From assembly GCF_036850765.1 (NCBI RefSeq), contig NC_089491.1, positions 188,459,520 to 188,523,519 of the forward strand: a stretch of 64,000 nt of DNA. Direction: 5' to 3'. Below are positions 23,386-36,440 of the stretch, one piece after another. Made by a program: the position numbers and the translations under genes. The notes under the pieces were generated by a model that was not told the origin of the DNA, searched no databases, and worked only from the letters and a program-made list of their open reading frames with translations. The stretch is from Saccopteryx bilineata (Eukaryota; Chordata; Mammalia; Chiroptera; Emballonuridae). The first letter of the stretch is position 1. Every line of letters begins with the position of its first letter.

Positions 23386-24814
23386 GACAGAAAAGGTCTG
23401 CAGGCTGTGGAAGAAGACAGTCAAGGATACAGAGGGAGAAATTACTTCAGCATTAAACAGAAAGCAGGAAAGAAGGAGCGAAAGCTGAGTGTAGAGAGAG
23501 GGGGGATTGCAGTTAAACAGGCATTCCAGAGAGCAGGGCGGGGGGTCTGGAGTCATCCGTGAGGAAGAGGGGTAAGAGAGGAAAGGATAGGTAGAATGAC
23601 CACAGACTAGCAATGATTCAGAGGCTGACCCCTTGCTGGTGTGACTGCAGGTGGCAGCCATTAGCATGAAACTCAAGAGGTGAGGGACCGAGAAGACTGG
23701 GTGCTGGACAGGCTGGCCATGTAAGCTCCCAGGAAAGGGCAGGGTAAAGGTGAAGAGGTCCAGGTGGTCAGACTTCCCACCAACCTGGCATTTGGAGAAA
23801 GTGAATGTCAAAATAATTCACATGCTTAACTACTATGTATATATTCCTCACTGGATGGCTTCAGATTTGGTCAAATACAATGAAAGCTGCAGTTGGAGTG
23901 GAACATATGGATCTTGCTTTAAAAGGAAAAGAACTCCCTTTCTTCTGTAGATAGCCTTTGGCCAATCTGGCTGAATCACTTCAATTCTCTGTATTTCCTA
24001 CTGGCTCCATTTTTGTGGATCTCAGACATTAGTAAGGGCAGTCTCAAACACAAAGTTCTCTACCCTTGAAGTCTGTTCTGTTGCTTGGTGTGCAAGTGCA
24101 ATAAGTACGTAACCTTACTATGTTTCTTCTTTCCCTAAGCTGAACCAAAAAGAAATCTTTGAATTTAAAAAGGAAAAAGGAATCATCATTAAAGAAAAGA
24201 AGTTTCCTGTTTAATGGGTTTATTTTGCTGAGTAACCTTAGGAGATCTCAATAAAGCTCTTAGTCCTCCCCGTGTAAATTCGGCAGCCAGTTCTGCCTCT
24301 TATCTCTGGAGAGACTGAGTGTGCTCTGGCCACAAAAACAAACCATGGGAGAGAGCTGCCTCCTGAAGCATTGTTCTTGTGGAAACACCACAGCACTTGA
24401 CATCCAAGTGCTTGTATTTTTCAGTTGAGTAGGTAGAAATGAAAACATTTAGATTCCACCATTCTCCTATCACTTTAGGAGATACAAAATTAATGTTAGA
24501 TTTGCTCCTGTTGGCAGGAGTCATGTGTTGCTTGGCAACACCAAGTGTTTCTTGAATTGAATTGCAAACTGCTGGAGCAGCTTCTCATTTTTAAACCAAT
24601 GAAGCTCCTCAAGAAGCTGAATATGATGCCTGTCACAGACTCAGCCTACTCTCACACAGGAGATCTATGCGTATGAAATGCCAGTACTGGATGGCACACT
24701 GGATGCCCCACTGGCTCGACAATCTGCCCAGAGTCATCAAAATGACATCCTGGAACACTGGATCTAGTTTTCTATTTCCTTAATAGTTACTACATCACTG
24801 CCTCTTACCAGATT
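23386..24814. other. No gene seen; unique sequence
   Basis: GA-rich sequence (23386-23800) and AT-rich sequence after it. Short frames on both strands show no domain or conservation signal that I recognise. Confidence 0.5.
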
Positions 24815-25560
24815 TGTTTTAACTGATATTTTTTTATTGTTCTAAAATACACATAACATAAAATTTATCATATTAACCGTTTTTAAATCTACAGTTTCAT
24901 GGCATTCACACTATTGTGCACTGCCATCCATCCATAGAACTCGTTTCATCTTAAATAACTGACCATTAAACACTCCCCATTTCCCTTCCCCCAGTCCCTG
25001 GAAACCAACATTCTACTTCCTGTGTTTATGACACTGTCTATTCTAGGTGTCTCAAATATATGGAGTCACACAGTATTTGCCCTTTTTTTTGGTCTGACTT
25101 ATTTCAGTTGGTATGATGTCTTCAAGGTTTATCCATCTATAGGATACTGCAGAATTTCCTTTCTTTTAAGGCTGAATAATATTTCACTCTGTGTGTATAT
25201 TTGTACTACATTTTGCTTATCCATTTAAGTTGTTTTCACCTTTTGGCTATTGCAATTAATGCTCTATGAATATGGGTGTACAAGTATCTCTTCAAGACCA
25301 TGTATTTAATTCTTTGGGGTATATACCCAGAAGTAGAGTTCCTGGATCATATGGTAATTCTCCTTTTAATTTTTTCAGGTATAGCCATACTGTTTTCCAC
25401 AGTGGCTTCACCAATTTACATTTCCACTGGCAATGCACAAGGGTTCCAATTTTTCCACATCCTCACCTAAACTTGTATTTTCTGTTTATTTTTTGTTTTT
25501 TTTTAATAGTTGGCACCCTAATGGGTGTAAAGTGACTGCTGGATTTCATGTAGGCTTTAT
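24815..25560 (-). mobile_element. Old antisense L1 3' fragment
   Basis: On the minus strand, an L1 3' end precedes ORF2 C-terminal sequence. Antisense landmarks are 'cacataacataaaatttatc', 'ccccagtccctggaaacca', 'acttatttcagttggta' and 'tatacccagaagtagagt'. It is heavily mutated and 5'-truncated at about 25560. Confidence 0.8.
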
Positions 25561-26783
25561 TTTTTTTATATCTCTACTTCTGCAGGTATTATACTGTATT
25601 ATAATAATTTGCATTAAATATCTATTTCCTTTTCCAATCATCTACAATCGACCACCTTAATGGCAGGAACCAAGTTCTCTTTATCCTAAATACCCCTCAC
25701 TCTAAACAGAAAGCCAGCAGCATGGCTGGTCCTGAATATGTTTCCTGAGTGTCTGTCCCTTCCTCATACCAATGGATAACATGGCTTTGAGTAGTAAGCT
25801 CACAGTAGATGGTGGAAGACCTCGAATGCCAGGCTAACATGTGCACCTTATCAACAAGGGAAAGTAACTACTTGTTATTTTTGCAAGAGGATGCTACAAT
25901 CACCGCTGTCTGGGGATGGGGAGGTGACCAGAGCACCTGGAGTCATGGAGTCCTATTACCTGGCTATACAGACCTACTGGGGTGGGGGCAGTACATGTCT
26001 GGATGAGGATGGCCATCTAGCAATGAAGCAGAAGGGTGCAGAGTAGGACTGTGCTGAGAATACAGTTTGGTTTTATTCTCTGGGGAAACTCCAGCATAAC
26101 ACAGAGGGTCTCAATTCATGGTTCAAAAGAATGTATTTTTCAAATTTTTATGTTCTGAATACTAAAAGCAGAAATATCAATGTGTTATGTTAATAAATGA
26201 CATAAAACCTCAAAGTGAGAAGCAAATAAATATGAAAATAGAAATTAAGGACACAATGAATCACAGAATAGCTGCTAAACTATCCATGAAAAGTAAAAAC
26301 AGGAAATTTGTAAGTTATATAAACAAGAAATAATAATTGTCAAACATAAGTACAGTGAAAGGAACCCAAAGAGATACTTATTAAAGAGACTAAAACAATG
26401 AATACTATTGCAAACTTGAATAAAATATTATAGGTATTGATAAGAGAATATTAATACAAAACAGGTGGATATTTTATATCAAACCATACAATGATCAAGA
26501 ATAAAGAAAAAGAAGATATTAATGCTTACATACTGCTGTGACCTTTTTTGCTTCCACCTTTATGGCTCTCTCATCTTAAATAATGAGAAATCCTAAAGAT
26601 CTCCTCAGGATCTTAGGTGCAAAAGAGAGGAAGGAAGAAGAGGAGAGCAGGAAGAAAGGAAGAAAGAAGAAAATAAAAAGGAAGAAAGACTAGAACAGCT
26701 ATTTGTATATTCATTCATTCATTAAGATATAGACATACCTTGCTTTAAAAGGATTTATGGCAACCTAAAAAATACATACAACG
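25561..26783. other. No gene seen; AT-rich, GA patch
   Basis: 25620-25760 has a weak L2-like look. 26100-26500 is AT-rich without a clear repeat. 26630-26690 is a GA-rich simple-sequence patch. No open frame here looks genuine. Confidence 0.45.
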
Positions 26784-27144
26784 TGATCCTGGCTGGTTGG
26801 CTCAGTGGTAGAGCGTTGGCCCAGTGTGTGGAAGTCCTGGGTTCAATTCCTGGTCAGGGCACACAGGAGAAGCAACCATCTGGTTTTCCACCCCTCCCCC
26901 TCTCACTTCTGTCTCTCTTCCACTCCTGTAGCCATGACTCGAATGGTTTGAGCAAGTTAGCCTCGGGTGCTGAGGATGGCACTATGGCCTCACCTCAGGT
27001 GCTAAAATAGCTCAGTTGTCAAGCAACAGAGCAGCGGCCCCAGATGGGCAGTGCATCAACCAGTAGGGAGCTTATTGGGTGGATCCCAGTCAGGTGCATG
27101 TGGGAGTCTGTTTCTCCACCTCCTTGCCTCTCAGTTAATAAAAT

Positions 27145-27170
<26 letters not shown>
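26784..27170 (+). mobile_element. Long tRNA-derived SINE (Rhin-1-like type) with (CA)n tail
   Basis: The head GATCCTGGCTGGTTGGCTCA contains the A box TGGCTCAGTGG, and GGTTCAATTCC fits the B box. 'cagggcacacaggagaagc', a CT-rich tract, and the tRNA-unrelated body ending in 'gtgggagtctgtttctcc' follow. The tail has become a CA microsatellite at 27145-27170. The same body occurs at 41785 (plus) and 5344-5703 (minus). Confidence 0.9.
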
Positions 27171-27176
<6 letters not shown>

Positions 27177-27180
27177 TTAT

Positions 27181-29997
27181 AGTATATACAATATATCAGC
27201 TGAAAACAGAATATGAATGAGAAAGTAAGACAAAGAGAAATAAATCAGGCTGGATTAGTTGACAAAAATAAAAAAAGATTTTTTCCTAACATTAAATTCT
27301 CATTAAAGATGTGGAAACCAACATTTTCTTTAGCTTCTCAAATGTGATTGCTTCAATTTCTGTAGAATTCTTCTAGATTCTACCCATTTGAATTTCCTAA
27401 ACAAGGAGACAGAAATCAGCAGCACATATATTATCTCAAAATAGTTGGCCAAATAGCTAACGAACTCATAGAGCTGTTTTAAAAATATCTGACACATGGC
27501 TAAATCCAACCATTCACTGCCCCCCATGACTGTGTTGTGTATGGAGAACAATCTGTGGACTTCTACATAAAGGAATCATAACAGAATCTTTCCCCCTCAT
27601 TCTAATAGTAGGAAGACTGACAGGATTGGAAGGAAGGGGTATAAGAGAGCTAAAATTCTCCTTTCTCACAACAGAAAAGAGTAACTGCTAAAATCAACAA
27701 AAGAAGGAAGCATGCTCACATTGACGAGAAAGAGAAGGAACTGAAAGGGGCTTCCTGTGGGGTGGGCACACCGTTAGAGCACTGGCAGTTTCATGGAAGA
27801 CTTCTGGACTTTATTATTTTTATGTATTATAGACATGTATTACTACAATAAAAGAAATTTAAAAATAAAAATAAAGGAAATAATTTAGAAATTACAATAA
27901 TTTTTATTCTTACCATAGTTTTTCAATTATTCCCAATTTTTAAGCATTTACGGTTCAACTAAAAGGGAGCAGGCCCAGAACCAGGCAGTGGGGTCACCGC
28001 AGACCCGCCGACTGACAGGCTGACCATCAAGCTGTAGGACAATCAGGTACCATCCTCCAAAACATTTTTTATTCCTTCTCCATATGATAAAACCCTTTGG
28101 CAGAGTTGAAAGGAATTGAAGGAAAGAAACAGTGATGAGTTGGAACATGAATTTGTTTAAATAAACTCACATCATTCAATTTCTTTGCTCTGTTTCTGAT
28201 GGTTAGGCAGGTAGAAATTTCAACTCTGTAAGAGGTAATGAAACAAGTTTCTTTTTTTGACCTGATTTTTTACTAATCTACCCTTCTCCCTTCCTTAGTT
28301 AGACTGAACTGGAGTAAAAATACATGAAGTTGATTCCAGACAACGTTGCAAAAACATGTTATTTTGTCTCTATTAAACAAATACCACTGAGGAGGGAAGG
28401 AAAAGTAACCCATATCTTCCCAAAGTAGCTGTGAATATAGCTGGGAAAAGAGTGTCTTGCATTAAATAGTAGGAAACATATTGTCAGTTTAAGTCATCAG
28501 CAAGAAATCATTGTGGCTAGTGACAAGGAAATGCAGACACAGCTAGTGACAGACCCACAGCATTGAAGACTGGTCTAGACAGCCCTCTCACAAATTACTC
28601 ATTCCTAGTGGCAATGTTTCCGCCGTCACTGCCATCACCCAAACGCTGTGGGTCTTTAAGACCTAGTACAGCTCAGTCCTTCTTCTCTCTCCCAAAAGCC
28701 TCAACTGCCAACCTAGGATATGGCTGCCCCATACTCAATTAGGGGCTCACTGCCGGGGCCGTTTTTGGCAGGATTCAGTTATAAGTATCCTTCTTTACGC
28801 TACATCTTACATCCTTTAGTTACAAGGAGGTTCAGTAACATGCTCCTGTTCTCACAGTCCCGTGGAGAATGAGGTTGCAGAAGTGAGGGAGTGAGTGACG
28901 AAGGTGCGGAGTGGGCACTTGGAACAACGTCCTCCTGGGGCCATTTCTGTGCTTCCATGTCCTGCCCTTGCGTTAGCCTCAACCACACCTTGGATGGAAC
29001 TTAACTTTATTACTATATATCTTTATATCATTCCCCATATTTGTCTGTATGATATTGCCTGTACAAAAGTAATATATGCAATTCTTAGTATAAAATTAAT
29101 TTTATAGAGAGAAGTCTTTAAAAAAACACATAAATATAAGCTCTTTAATGCCCAGACTCTCATCATTTGCATATATATATTTCTGCTTTGATACTCAAGC
29201 GCCCAGTACAGGAAAAAAAGTAATGGGCTTTTATCAATATTTCTGAAGCTGTTTGAATATGGGAGCAATCAAAGGCAGTTTTGAGAATCCACACCTGACA
29301 ACATCTGTCAAACTTAGACTAAGACAGCTTTCTTAAGGAGAAGTGAGAGTTATTTCTTGTAGATGTCTCGTAAAACTTCTGCATTGTTATCTCTTGGAAA
29401 TAAATGATGAGGAGTTTTATGATCACTGAAATAATACTCCTTTGAGAAACAGAGAGAGATGGAAAAATTTCAAATGCTCTTACACTTTGTTAGAAAAGCA
29501 ATCTGACGTTTTGTTCCACACATTGTTCCGTATCATATCACTTAGAGACTTTGATCAAAGTCTTTTTGAACATAAGCAGAATCTGTTTTTTCTCACTATA
29601 TTAGTTATTTCATATACCTTCTTTTATCTTTTTATTTTTGTCAGAATACTGTGAAGATCTTTCTGTTCCCCTCTGATCCCCACTGCCAGAAGCAACAGAA
29701 TTCAATCTGGAAGGGTTGGTAATCACCCTGGACCCCCAGGCATCTTCAGGAGGGCGAACTCCCCTGAACTTCAGCTCCTTCTGAAGTCCTGGTAATGATG
29801 AGTCCATTAACCATTATTTCCCTTTCTTTTTATTATTCTTTATTTGTAAAGATGTAACATTTCCATCCTATTTTTTCTTCTCTTGTCTTTTTTCCTTTCT
29901 TCTCTTTTTTCTTCTCATTTATCTCCTAAGTTTAGAAAACATAAAATTTAAGTTTCCAATAATCTTAACATTAAAGTAAAAAGTAATCTAGGCATTT
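27181..29997. other. No gene seen; mostly unique AT-rich sequence
   Basis: About 2.8 kb without a recognisable coding region or repeat. All open frames are short, on both strands, and without codon or domain signal. Confidence 0.5.
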
Positions 29998-31390
29998 ATC
30001 TTCTTAAAAATTGAGATATAACTGACATGTAACATTGTATTAGGTTTAGGTGTACAACATAATATTTGGTATATTATGTATTACAAAATGATTACCACAG
30101 TAAGGGTATATATTACTATTCTTTTCATTTTTGTCAGTCTAAACAGCAGACATGATACTGTGCTGAATTTATTTTATTCCATTAATAGTGAGGCAAAAAA
30201 TAATTACCATAAGTTTGTTGGATACTGGCTTCATTTTTCTTACAAATGTCCATTTATATTGAATGCCCACATTTGAAATGAGAATTATTTGTTTTATTTT
30301 TTACTGCTATATAAGAGTCCTTTACATATTAGGGATAATAATCATTGTCCATAATGGTTACAAATTGTCCACTCTACAGTCTGTCTTATAATTTTATGAC
30401 CCATAGAAGTTTTAAATTGTATTTTAACTAAAAAAACTGAAACAAACTCTCCATCTTTTGATACAGATTGGAGGAAATGACATGCTCTTTTAATATTTTC
30501 CTTTATAGTTTTTGCTTCTGGTGTTATGACCATCTTAAGACCACATAAACATTTGCCTACATTTTCTTCTGGTGATTTATGGCTTGTTTTTGTTTTTTTA
30601 TACTTGTAATTCATCTTGAAGCTTTGGTATGTGATGGATATAGAGATCAAACTTCCTTTTTTCTCAATTCAACTTATAAAACATTTTGAACTGGAAGGGC
30701 AAGTGCCTTCTTATGGCTTTTCATTTTCAAATATATTCTGGTACATATATTCCCACAGATGAGTATTAAGCACCTTTTGTTAAGTCCTACTGAAGTTGTG
30801 ACGGCACTTTAGTAGAAAAATCCTTTAGGTTAAGGGGGGGGGGGTCCCACAACACCTTCACTATATGAGTCTTCCCTCCAAGAGCAGGACAACAATCTCC
30901 ATTTATTCAGATTGTCTTTTCTATCCCTTGGCAAAACTTTGCAGTTTCCTTCACATATGCTTCCAATGCTTAGTTTAATTTTTGCACTTCTGTCTCTTTG
31001 TTGCTGTAATCTGTGGCTCTTTGCTCTGCCTCCCCCTTTGGCATTAGAGGGGAACCTTGTTACAGTAACAAGGTTCCTGTATTTTACAACTGGTCTTCTA
31101 ACTAACCAGCTCTGAAAATTTTTCAGTTTCTTTGATTTTCCATGAACAGCATTTTATCATCAAAACGATTATTTTGTCTCCCCTTTTGCAAGGGTTGCAC
31201 CTATGCCTTTTCCTTGCTGAATTGGCTTTGGCCAGCATTTTAAAACAACAGGAATTCACAGTGGATTTTCTTGCCTCATTCCTAACCTTCATCACAATGA
31301 TCTGGCCATTTTCTGACATTTACTAATTGCATGTTTTTATAAATTTGTTTCATATCCTAGCGATATAACTATAAACATATTTTGTAATAG
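29998..31390 (-). mobile_element. Ancient L1 relics, antisense, discontinuous
   Basis: 29998-30110 carries the antisense L1 3' UTR block 'ttgagatataactgacatgt'. From about 30235 to 31390 weaker similarity to antisense ORF2 persists (for example 'acattttcttctggtgattt' and 'ggcatatgtgaaggaaac'-side sequence near 30940). The gap 30110-30235 is unassigned. Divergence is high and boundaries are approximate. Confidence 0.5.
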
Positions 31391-32007
31391 AATTTTATAT
31401 TCCATATGCTTAAAACCTGGACAAGAGACCACGGTGGCCTGTTTGAGGACACTGGTGTCAAACTCTGGTCTGTCATCTGTCACAGAGTCAAGCAAGGTTC
31501 TGAGGGACAAACACTGAAGTAGAAATAAGGCAGCTTTCTTTTCTTTTTTATTTTTCCTACAGATTTTAGTAAACTTTTTACTTTAATAACATCATCATAT
31601 AATTTCTACGTATCAAACTTGTAAGTTATAAACCTTAATAAAGTTTTAAAGTTACTATATATCATAAAAGAGGTATTTTTTAAATATCATATAAAACAAT
31701 ATATGAATACTTTGTGTCATACATACTTCTTAAATTTAGAATTTATAACATTAGATCTATAATTAGTTTCCAATATATACTCAGTGATTTATCATGTTTT
31801 AAAAATGAAGTACATGTGAGATAGGGCCCAAGGCAAACTGTAAGAAACAAGAGAACTGTACCATTATTTAGATTTTTAAAAATTAGTTTTTCAGCTGTGC
31901 TTTTCCTCTATTAATATAGCTTGATGTATATTCATGTACTGAAACTCAGGATTTTATCCTCTTAGCAATATTATCAAAGGAGTTTATATTTTCAGGTACA
32001 TAGCTGT
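31391..32007. other. No gene seen; AT-rich flank of L1 B
   Basis: AT-rich sequence with no recognisable repeat or coding frame. Its right end supplies the AT-rich target site of L1 copy B. Confidence 0.5.
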
Positions 32008-32180
32008 AATTATTAATTTTTTTTTAATAAATTTTTATTAATGGTAATGGGATGACATTAATAAATCAGGGTACATATATTCAAAGAAAACATGTCTAGG
32101 TTATTTTGTCATCAAATTATGTTGCAAACCCCTCGCCCAAAGTCAGATTGTCCTCCGCCACCCTCTATATAGTTCTCTGT

Positions 32181-32248
32181 GCCCCTCCCCCTCCCCCTAA
32201 CTCTCTCCCTCCCTCCCTCCCATGTCCTCCCTCCCCCGCCACCCTTGG
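32181..32248 (-). promoter_or_regulatory. G-rich (G-quadruplex-prone) tract in the L1 B 3' UTR
   Basis: The plus strand is C-rich (CCCCTCCCCCTCCCCCT and repeated CCCTCC units), so the L1 sense strand carries many G-runs of three to five. A G-quadruplex-forming polypurine tract is a conserved feature of mammalian L1 3' UTRs. The same tract occurs at 50318-50390, 22740-22802 and 62556-62598. Confidence 0.75.
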
Positions 32249-32287
32249 TAACCACCACACTCTTGTCCATGTCTCTTAGTCTTGTTT

Positions 32288-35200
32288 TTATGTTCCACCA
32301 ATGTATGGAATCATGTAGTTCTTGTTTTTTTCTGATTTGCTTATTTCACTCCTTATAATGTTATCAAGATCCCACCATTTTGCTGTAAATGATCTGATGT
32401 AATCATTTCTCATGGCTGAGTAGTATTCCATAGTGTATATGTGCCACATCTTCTTTATCCAGTCTTCTATTGAAGGGCTTTTTGGTTGTTTCCATGTCTT
32501 GGCCACTGTGAACAGTGCTGCAATGAACATGGGGTTACATGTGTCTTCACGTATCAATGTTTCTGAGGTTTTGGGGTATATACCCAGTAGAGGGATTGCT
32601 GGGTCATAAGGTAGTTCTATTTGCAGTTTTTTGAGGAACCACCATACTTTCCTCCATAATGGTTGTACTACTTTACAGTCCCACCAACAGTGAATGAGGG
32701 TTCCTTTTTCTCCACAGCCTCTCCAACATTTGCTATTACCCGTCTTGTTGATAATAGCTAATCTAACAGGAGTGAGGTGGTATCTCATTGTAGTTTTGAT
32801 TTGCATTTCTCTAATAACTAATGAAGCTGAGCATCTTTTCATATATCTGTTGGCCATTTGTATCTCTTCCTGGGAGAAGTGTCTGTTCATGCCCTCTTCC
32901 CATTTTTTTATTGGATTGTTTGTTTGTTTGTTGTTGAGTTTTATGAGTTCTTTGTAAATTTTGGATATTAGGCCCTTATCTGAGCTGTCGTTTGAAAATA
33001 TCAGTTGCCATATAGTTGGCTGTCTGTTTATTTTGATATCAGTTTCTCTTGCTGAGCAAAAACTTTTAATTCTGATGTATTCCCATTCATTTATCTTTGC
33101 CTTCACTTCTCTTGCCATTGGAGTCAAGTTCATAAAATGTTCTTTAAAACCCAGGTCCATGATTTTAGTACCTATGTCTTCTTCTATGTACTTTATTGTT
33201 TCAGGTCTTATATTTAGGTCTTTGATCCATTTTGAATTAATTTTAGTACACGGGGACAGGCTGTAGTCGAGTTTCATTCTTTTGCATGTGGCTTTCCAGT
33301 TTTCCCAACACCATTTGTTGAAGAGGCTTTCTTTTCTCCATTGTGTGTTGTTGGCCCCTTTATCAAAGATTATTTGACCATATATATGTGGTTTTATTTC
33401 TGGGCTTTCTATTCTGTTCCATTGGTCTGAGTGTCTATTTTTCTGCCAATACCATGCTGTTTTGATTATCGTGGCCCTATAATATAGTTTAAAGTCAGGT
33501 ATTGTAATGCCCCCAGCTTCTTTCTTTTTCCTTAGGATTGTTTTGGCTATTCGGGGCTTTTTATAGTTCCATATAAATCTGATGATTTTTTGTTCCATTT
33601 CTTTAAAAAATCTCATAGGGATTTTGATGGGAATTGCATTAAATTTGTATATTGCTTTGGGTAATATGGCCATTTTGATTATATTTATTCTTCCTATCCA
33701 AGAACAAGGAATATTTTTCCATCTCATTGTATCTTTTTCGATTTCCCTTAACAATGCTTTGTAATTTTCATTATATAGGTCCTTTACGTTCTTTGTTATG
33801 TTTATTCCTAGGTATTTTTTTGTTGTTGTTGCAATCGTGAAGGGGATTATTTTTTTGAGTTCGTTTTCTAATATTTCATTGTTGGCATATAGAAAGGCTA
33901 TGGACTTTTGTATGTTAATTTTGTATCCTGCGACCTTACTGTATTGGTTTATTGTTTCTAATAATCTTTTTGTGGAGTCCTTCGGGTTTTCGATGTATAG
34001 GATCATATCATCAGCAAAAAGTGATAGCTTTACTTCTTCTTTTCCGATATGGATGCCTTTTATTTCTTTGTCTTGTCTGATTGCTCTGGCCAGAACTTCT
34101 AGCACCACGTTGAATAAGAGTGGAGAGAGTGGACAACCCTGTCCTGTTCCTGATTTAAGGTAGAAAGTCCTCAGTTTTATGCCATTTAATAGGATGTTGG
34201 CTGATGGTTTATCATATATGGCCTTTATCATGTTGAGATATTTTCCTTCTATACCCATTTTGTTGAGAGTCTTAAACATAAAATTGTGTTGTATTTTATC
34301 AAAAGCCTTTTCTGCATCTATTGATAAGATCATGTGGTTTTTGTTCTTTGTTTTGTTGATATGGTGTATTACGTTAACCGTTTTGCGTATGTTGAACCAT
34401 CCTTGAGATTCTGGGATGAATCCCACTTGATCATGATGTATTATTTTTTTAATATGTTGTTGTATTCGGTTTGCCAGTATTTTGTTTAGTATTTTAGCAT
34501 CTGTATTCATTAGAGATATTGGTCTGTAGTTTTCTTTCTTTGTGCCATCCTTGCCAGGTTTTGGTATGAGGGTTATGTTGGCCTCATAAAATGTGTTTGG
34601 AAGTATTGCTTCTTCTTCAATTTTTTGGAAGACTTTGAGTAGAATAGGAACCAAGTCTTCTTTGAATGTTTGATAGAATTCACTAGTATAACCGTCTGGG
34701 CCTGGACTTTTATTTTTGGGGAGATTTTTAATAGTTTTTTCTATTTCCTCCCTGCTGATTGGTCTGTTTAGGCTTTCTGCTTCTTCATGACTCAGTCTAG
34801 GAAGGTTGTATTGTTCTAGGAATTTATCCATTTCTTCTAGATTGTTGTATTTGGTGGCATATAATTTTTCATAGTATTCTACAATAATTCTTTGTATTTC
34901 TATGATGTCTGTGGTGATCTCTCCTCTTTCATTTTGGATTTTATTTATTTGAGTCCTGTGTCTTTTTTCCTTGGTGAGTCTTGCCAAGGGTTTGTCAATT
35001 TTGTTGATCTTTTCAAAGAACCAGCTCCTTGTTTTATTGATTTTTTCTATAGTTTTTCTGTTCTCTATTTCATTTATTTCTGCTCTGATTTTTATTATCT
35101 CCTTTCTTCGGCTGGTTTTGGGTTGTCTTTGTTCTTCTTTTTCTAGTTCCTTAAGGTGTGAAGTTAAGTGGTTTACTTCGGCTCTCTCTTGTTTGTTCAT

Positions 35201-36115
35201 ATAGGCCTGAAGTGAAATGAACTTTCCTCTTATTACTGCTTTTGCTGCATCCCAGAGATTCTGATATGTCGTATTTTCATTTTCATTTGTCTGTATATAT
35301 CTTTTGATTTCTGCGCTTATTTCTTCTTTGACCCATTCATTTTTTAGAAGTATGTTGTTTAGTTTCCACATTTTTGTGGGTTTTTCCCCCTCTTTTTTGC
35401 AGTTGAATTCTAGTTTCAAGGCTTTATGATCAGAAAATATGCTTGGTACAATTTCAATTTTTCTAAATTTGCTGATATTGTCTTTGTGGCCCAACATATG
35501 GTCAATTCTTGAGAATGTTCCATGTACACTAGAGAAAAATGTATACTCTGTCACTTTGGGATGAAGTGTCCTGTAGATGTCTATCATATCCAGGTGTTCT
35601 AGTATTTCGTTTAAGGCCACTATATCTTTATTGATTCTCTGTTTGGATGACCGATCTGGAGCCGTCAGCGGTGTATTGAGGTCTCCAAATATGATTGTAT
35701 TTTTGTTAGTTTTTGTTTTAAGGTCAATAAGTAGCTGTCTTATATATTTTGGTGCTCTTTGGTTTGGTGCATATATATTAAGGATTGTTATGTCTTCTTG
35801 ATTCAACTTCCCCTTAATCATTATGAAATGACCATTTTTGTCTCTGAGTACTTTTTCTGTCTTGTAGTCAGCATTATTAGATATGAGTATTGCTACGCCT
35901 GCTTTTTTTTGGGTGTTGTTTGCTTGGAGTATTGTTTTCCAGCCTTTCACTTTGAATTTGTTTTTATCCTTGTTGCTTAGATGTGTTTCTTGTAGGCAGC
36001 ATATAGTTGGATTTTCTTTTTTAATCCATTCTGCTACTCTGTGTCTTTTTATTGGTAAGTTTAATCCATTTACATTTAGTGTAATTATTGACACTTGTGG
36101 GTTCCCTACTGCCAT
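32288..36115 (-). CDS. ORF2: L1 ORF2p, copy B (open, 1275 aa, RT motif substitution)
   Basis: ORF2p nicks the target DNA with its endonuclease and reverse-transcribes L1 RNA at the nick. The frame is uninterrupted from ATG to TAA. Endonuclease residues N14, E43, Y115, D145, N147, D205 and H230 are present, as are the reverse transcriptase FADD box (residues 700-703) and the CCHC set C1130, C1134, H1142, C1147. About twenty residues differ from copy C. The striking one is R658G: the [10 protein letters not shown] segment of copies A and C reads [10 protein letters not shown] here. That arginine is, to my knowledge, nearly invariant in this class of reverse transcriptase, so activity may be reduced. 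Residues around 763-767 also differ (TTTKK for TKKIK). The ORF1 of the same copy is broken. Expression of ORF2 would depend on reinitiation from the bicistronic L1 RNA. Confidence 0.95.
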   Translation of the reverse strand: MAVGNPQVSIITLNVNGLNLPIKRHRVAEWIKKENPTICCLQETHLSNKDKNKFKVKGWKTILQANNTQKKAGVAILISNNADYKTEKVLRDKNGHFIMIKGKLNQEDITILNIYAPNQRAPKYIRQLLIDLKTKTNKNTIIFGDLNTPLTAPDRSSKQRINKDIVALNEILEHLDMIDIYRTLHPKVTEYTFFSSVHGTFSRIDHMLGHKDNISKFRKIEIVPSIFSDHKALKLEFNCKKEGEKPTKMWKLNNILLKNEWVKEEISAEIKRYIQTNENENTTYQNLWDAAKAVIRGKFISLQAYMNKQERAEVNHLTSHLKELEKEEQRQPKTSRRKEIIKIRAEINEIENRKTIEKINKTRSWFFEKINKIDKPLARLTKEKRHRTQINKIQNERGEITTDIIEIQRIIVEYYEKLYATKYNNLEEMDKFLEQYNLPRLSHEEAESLNRPISREEIEKTIKNLPKNKSPGPDGYTSEFYQTFKEDLVPILLKVFQKIEEEAILPNTFYEANITLIPKPGKDGTKKENYRPISLMNTDAKILNKILANRIQQHIKKIIHHDQVGFIPESQGWFNIRKTVNVIHHINKTKNKNHMILSIDAEKAFDKIQHNFMFKTLNKMGIEGKYLNMIKAIYDKPSANILLNGIKLRTFYLKSGTGQGCPLSPLLFNVVLEVLARAIRQDKEIKGIHIGKEEVKLSLFADDMILYIENPKDSTKRLLETINQYSKVAGYKINIQKSIAFLYANNEILENELKKIIPFTIATTTKKYLGINITKNVKDLYNENYKALLREIEKDTMRWKNIPCSWIGRINIIKMAILPKAIYKFNAIPIKIPMRFFKEMEQKIIRFIWNYKKPRIAKTILRKKKEAGGITIPDFKLYYRATIIKTAWYWQKNRHSDQWNRIESPEIKPHIYGQIIFDKGANNTQWRKESLFNKWCWENWKATCKRMKLDYSLSPCTKINSKWIKDLNIRPETIKYIEEDIGTKIMDLGFKEHFMNLTPMAREVKAKINEWEYIRIKSFCSARETDIKINRQPTIWQLIFSNDSSDKGLISKIYKELIKLNNKQTNNPIKKWEEGMNRHFSQEEIQMANRYMKRCSASLVIREMQIKTTMRYHLTPVRLAIINKTGNSKCWRGCGEKGTLIHCWWDCKVVQPLWRKVWWFLKKLQIELPYDPAIPLLGIYPKTSETLIREDTCNPMFIAALFTVAKTWKQPKSPSIEDWIKKMWHIYTMEYYSAMRNDYIRSFTAKWWDLDNIIRSEISKSEKNKNYMIPYIGGT

Positions 36116-36440
36116 TTTATAAATTGCTTTCTGTTAGTTTTGTATCTAGTTTGATTCTTCTCTTTTGTTTTTCTATCATTTGTTTTTGTTTGTTTGTGTT
36201 CCATACTTCTTTCCTCTGTTGCTACCTTTTTTAAGTCAAGTGTTTTTGTGGTGGTTTTTTTAAGGGTGATTACCATTAAGTAATGAAAAGGGTACCTACC
36301 ATATTCATTGTAGTACCCTATCTTATAAGTATTTCTGCACTTCATCATCCTTTGCTACTGTTAATCTCCATCCTCTCCCCCCTTTTTTTCCTTTGTTGTC
36401 ACAGTTTAAGTTTGGTTTTATTGTGTTCTTGGTGGAGCTG

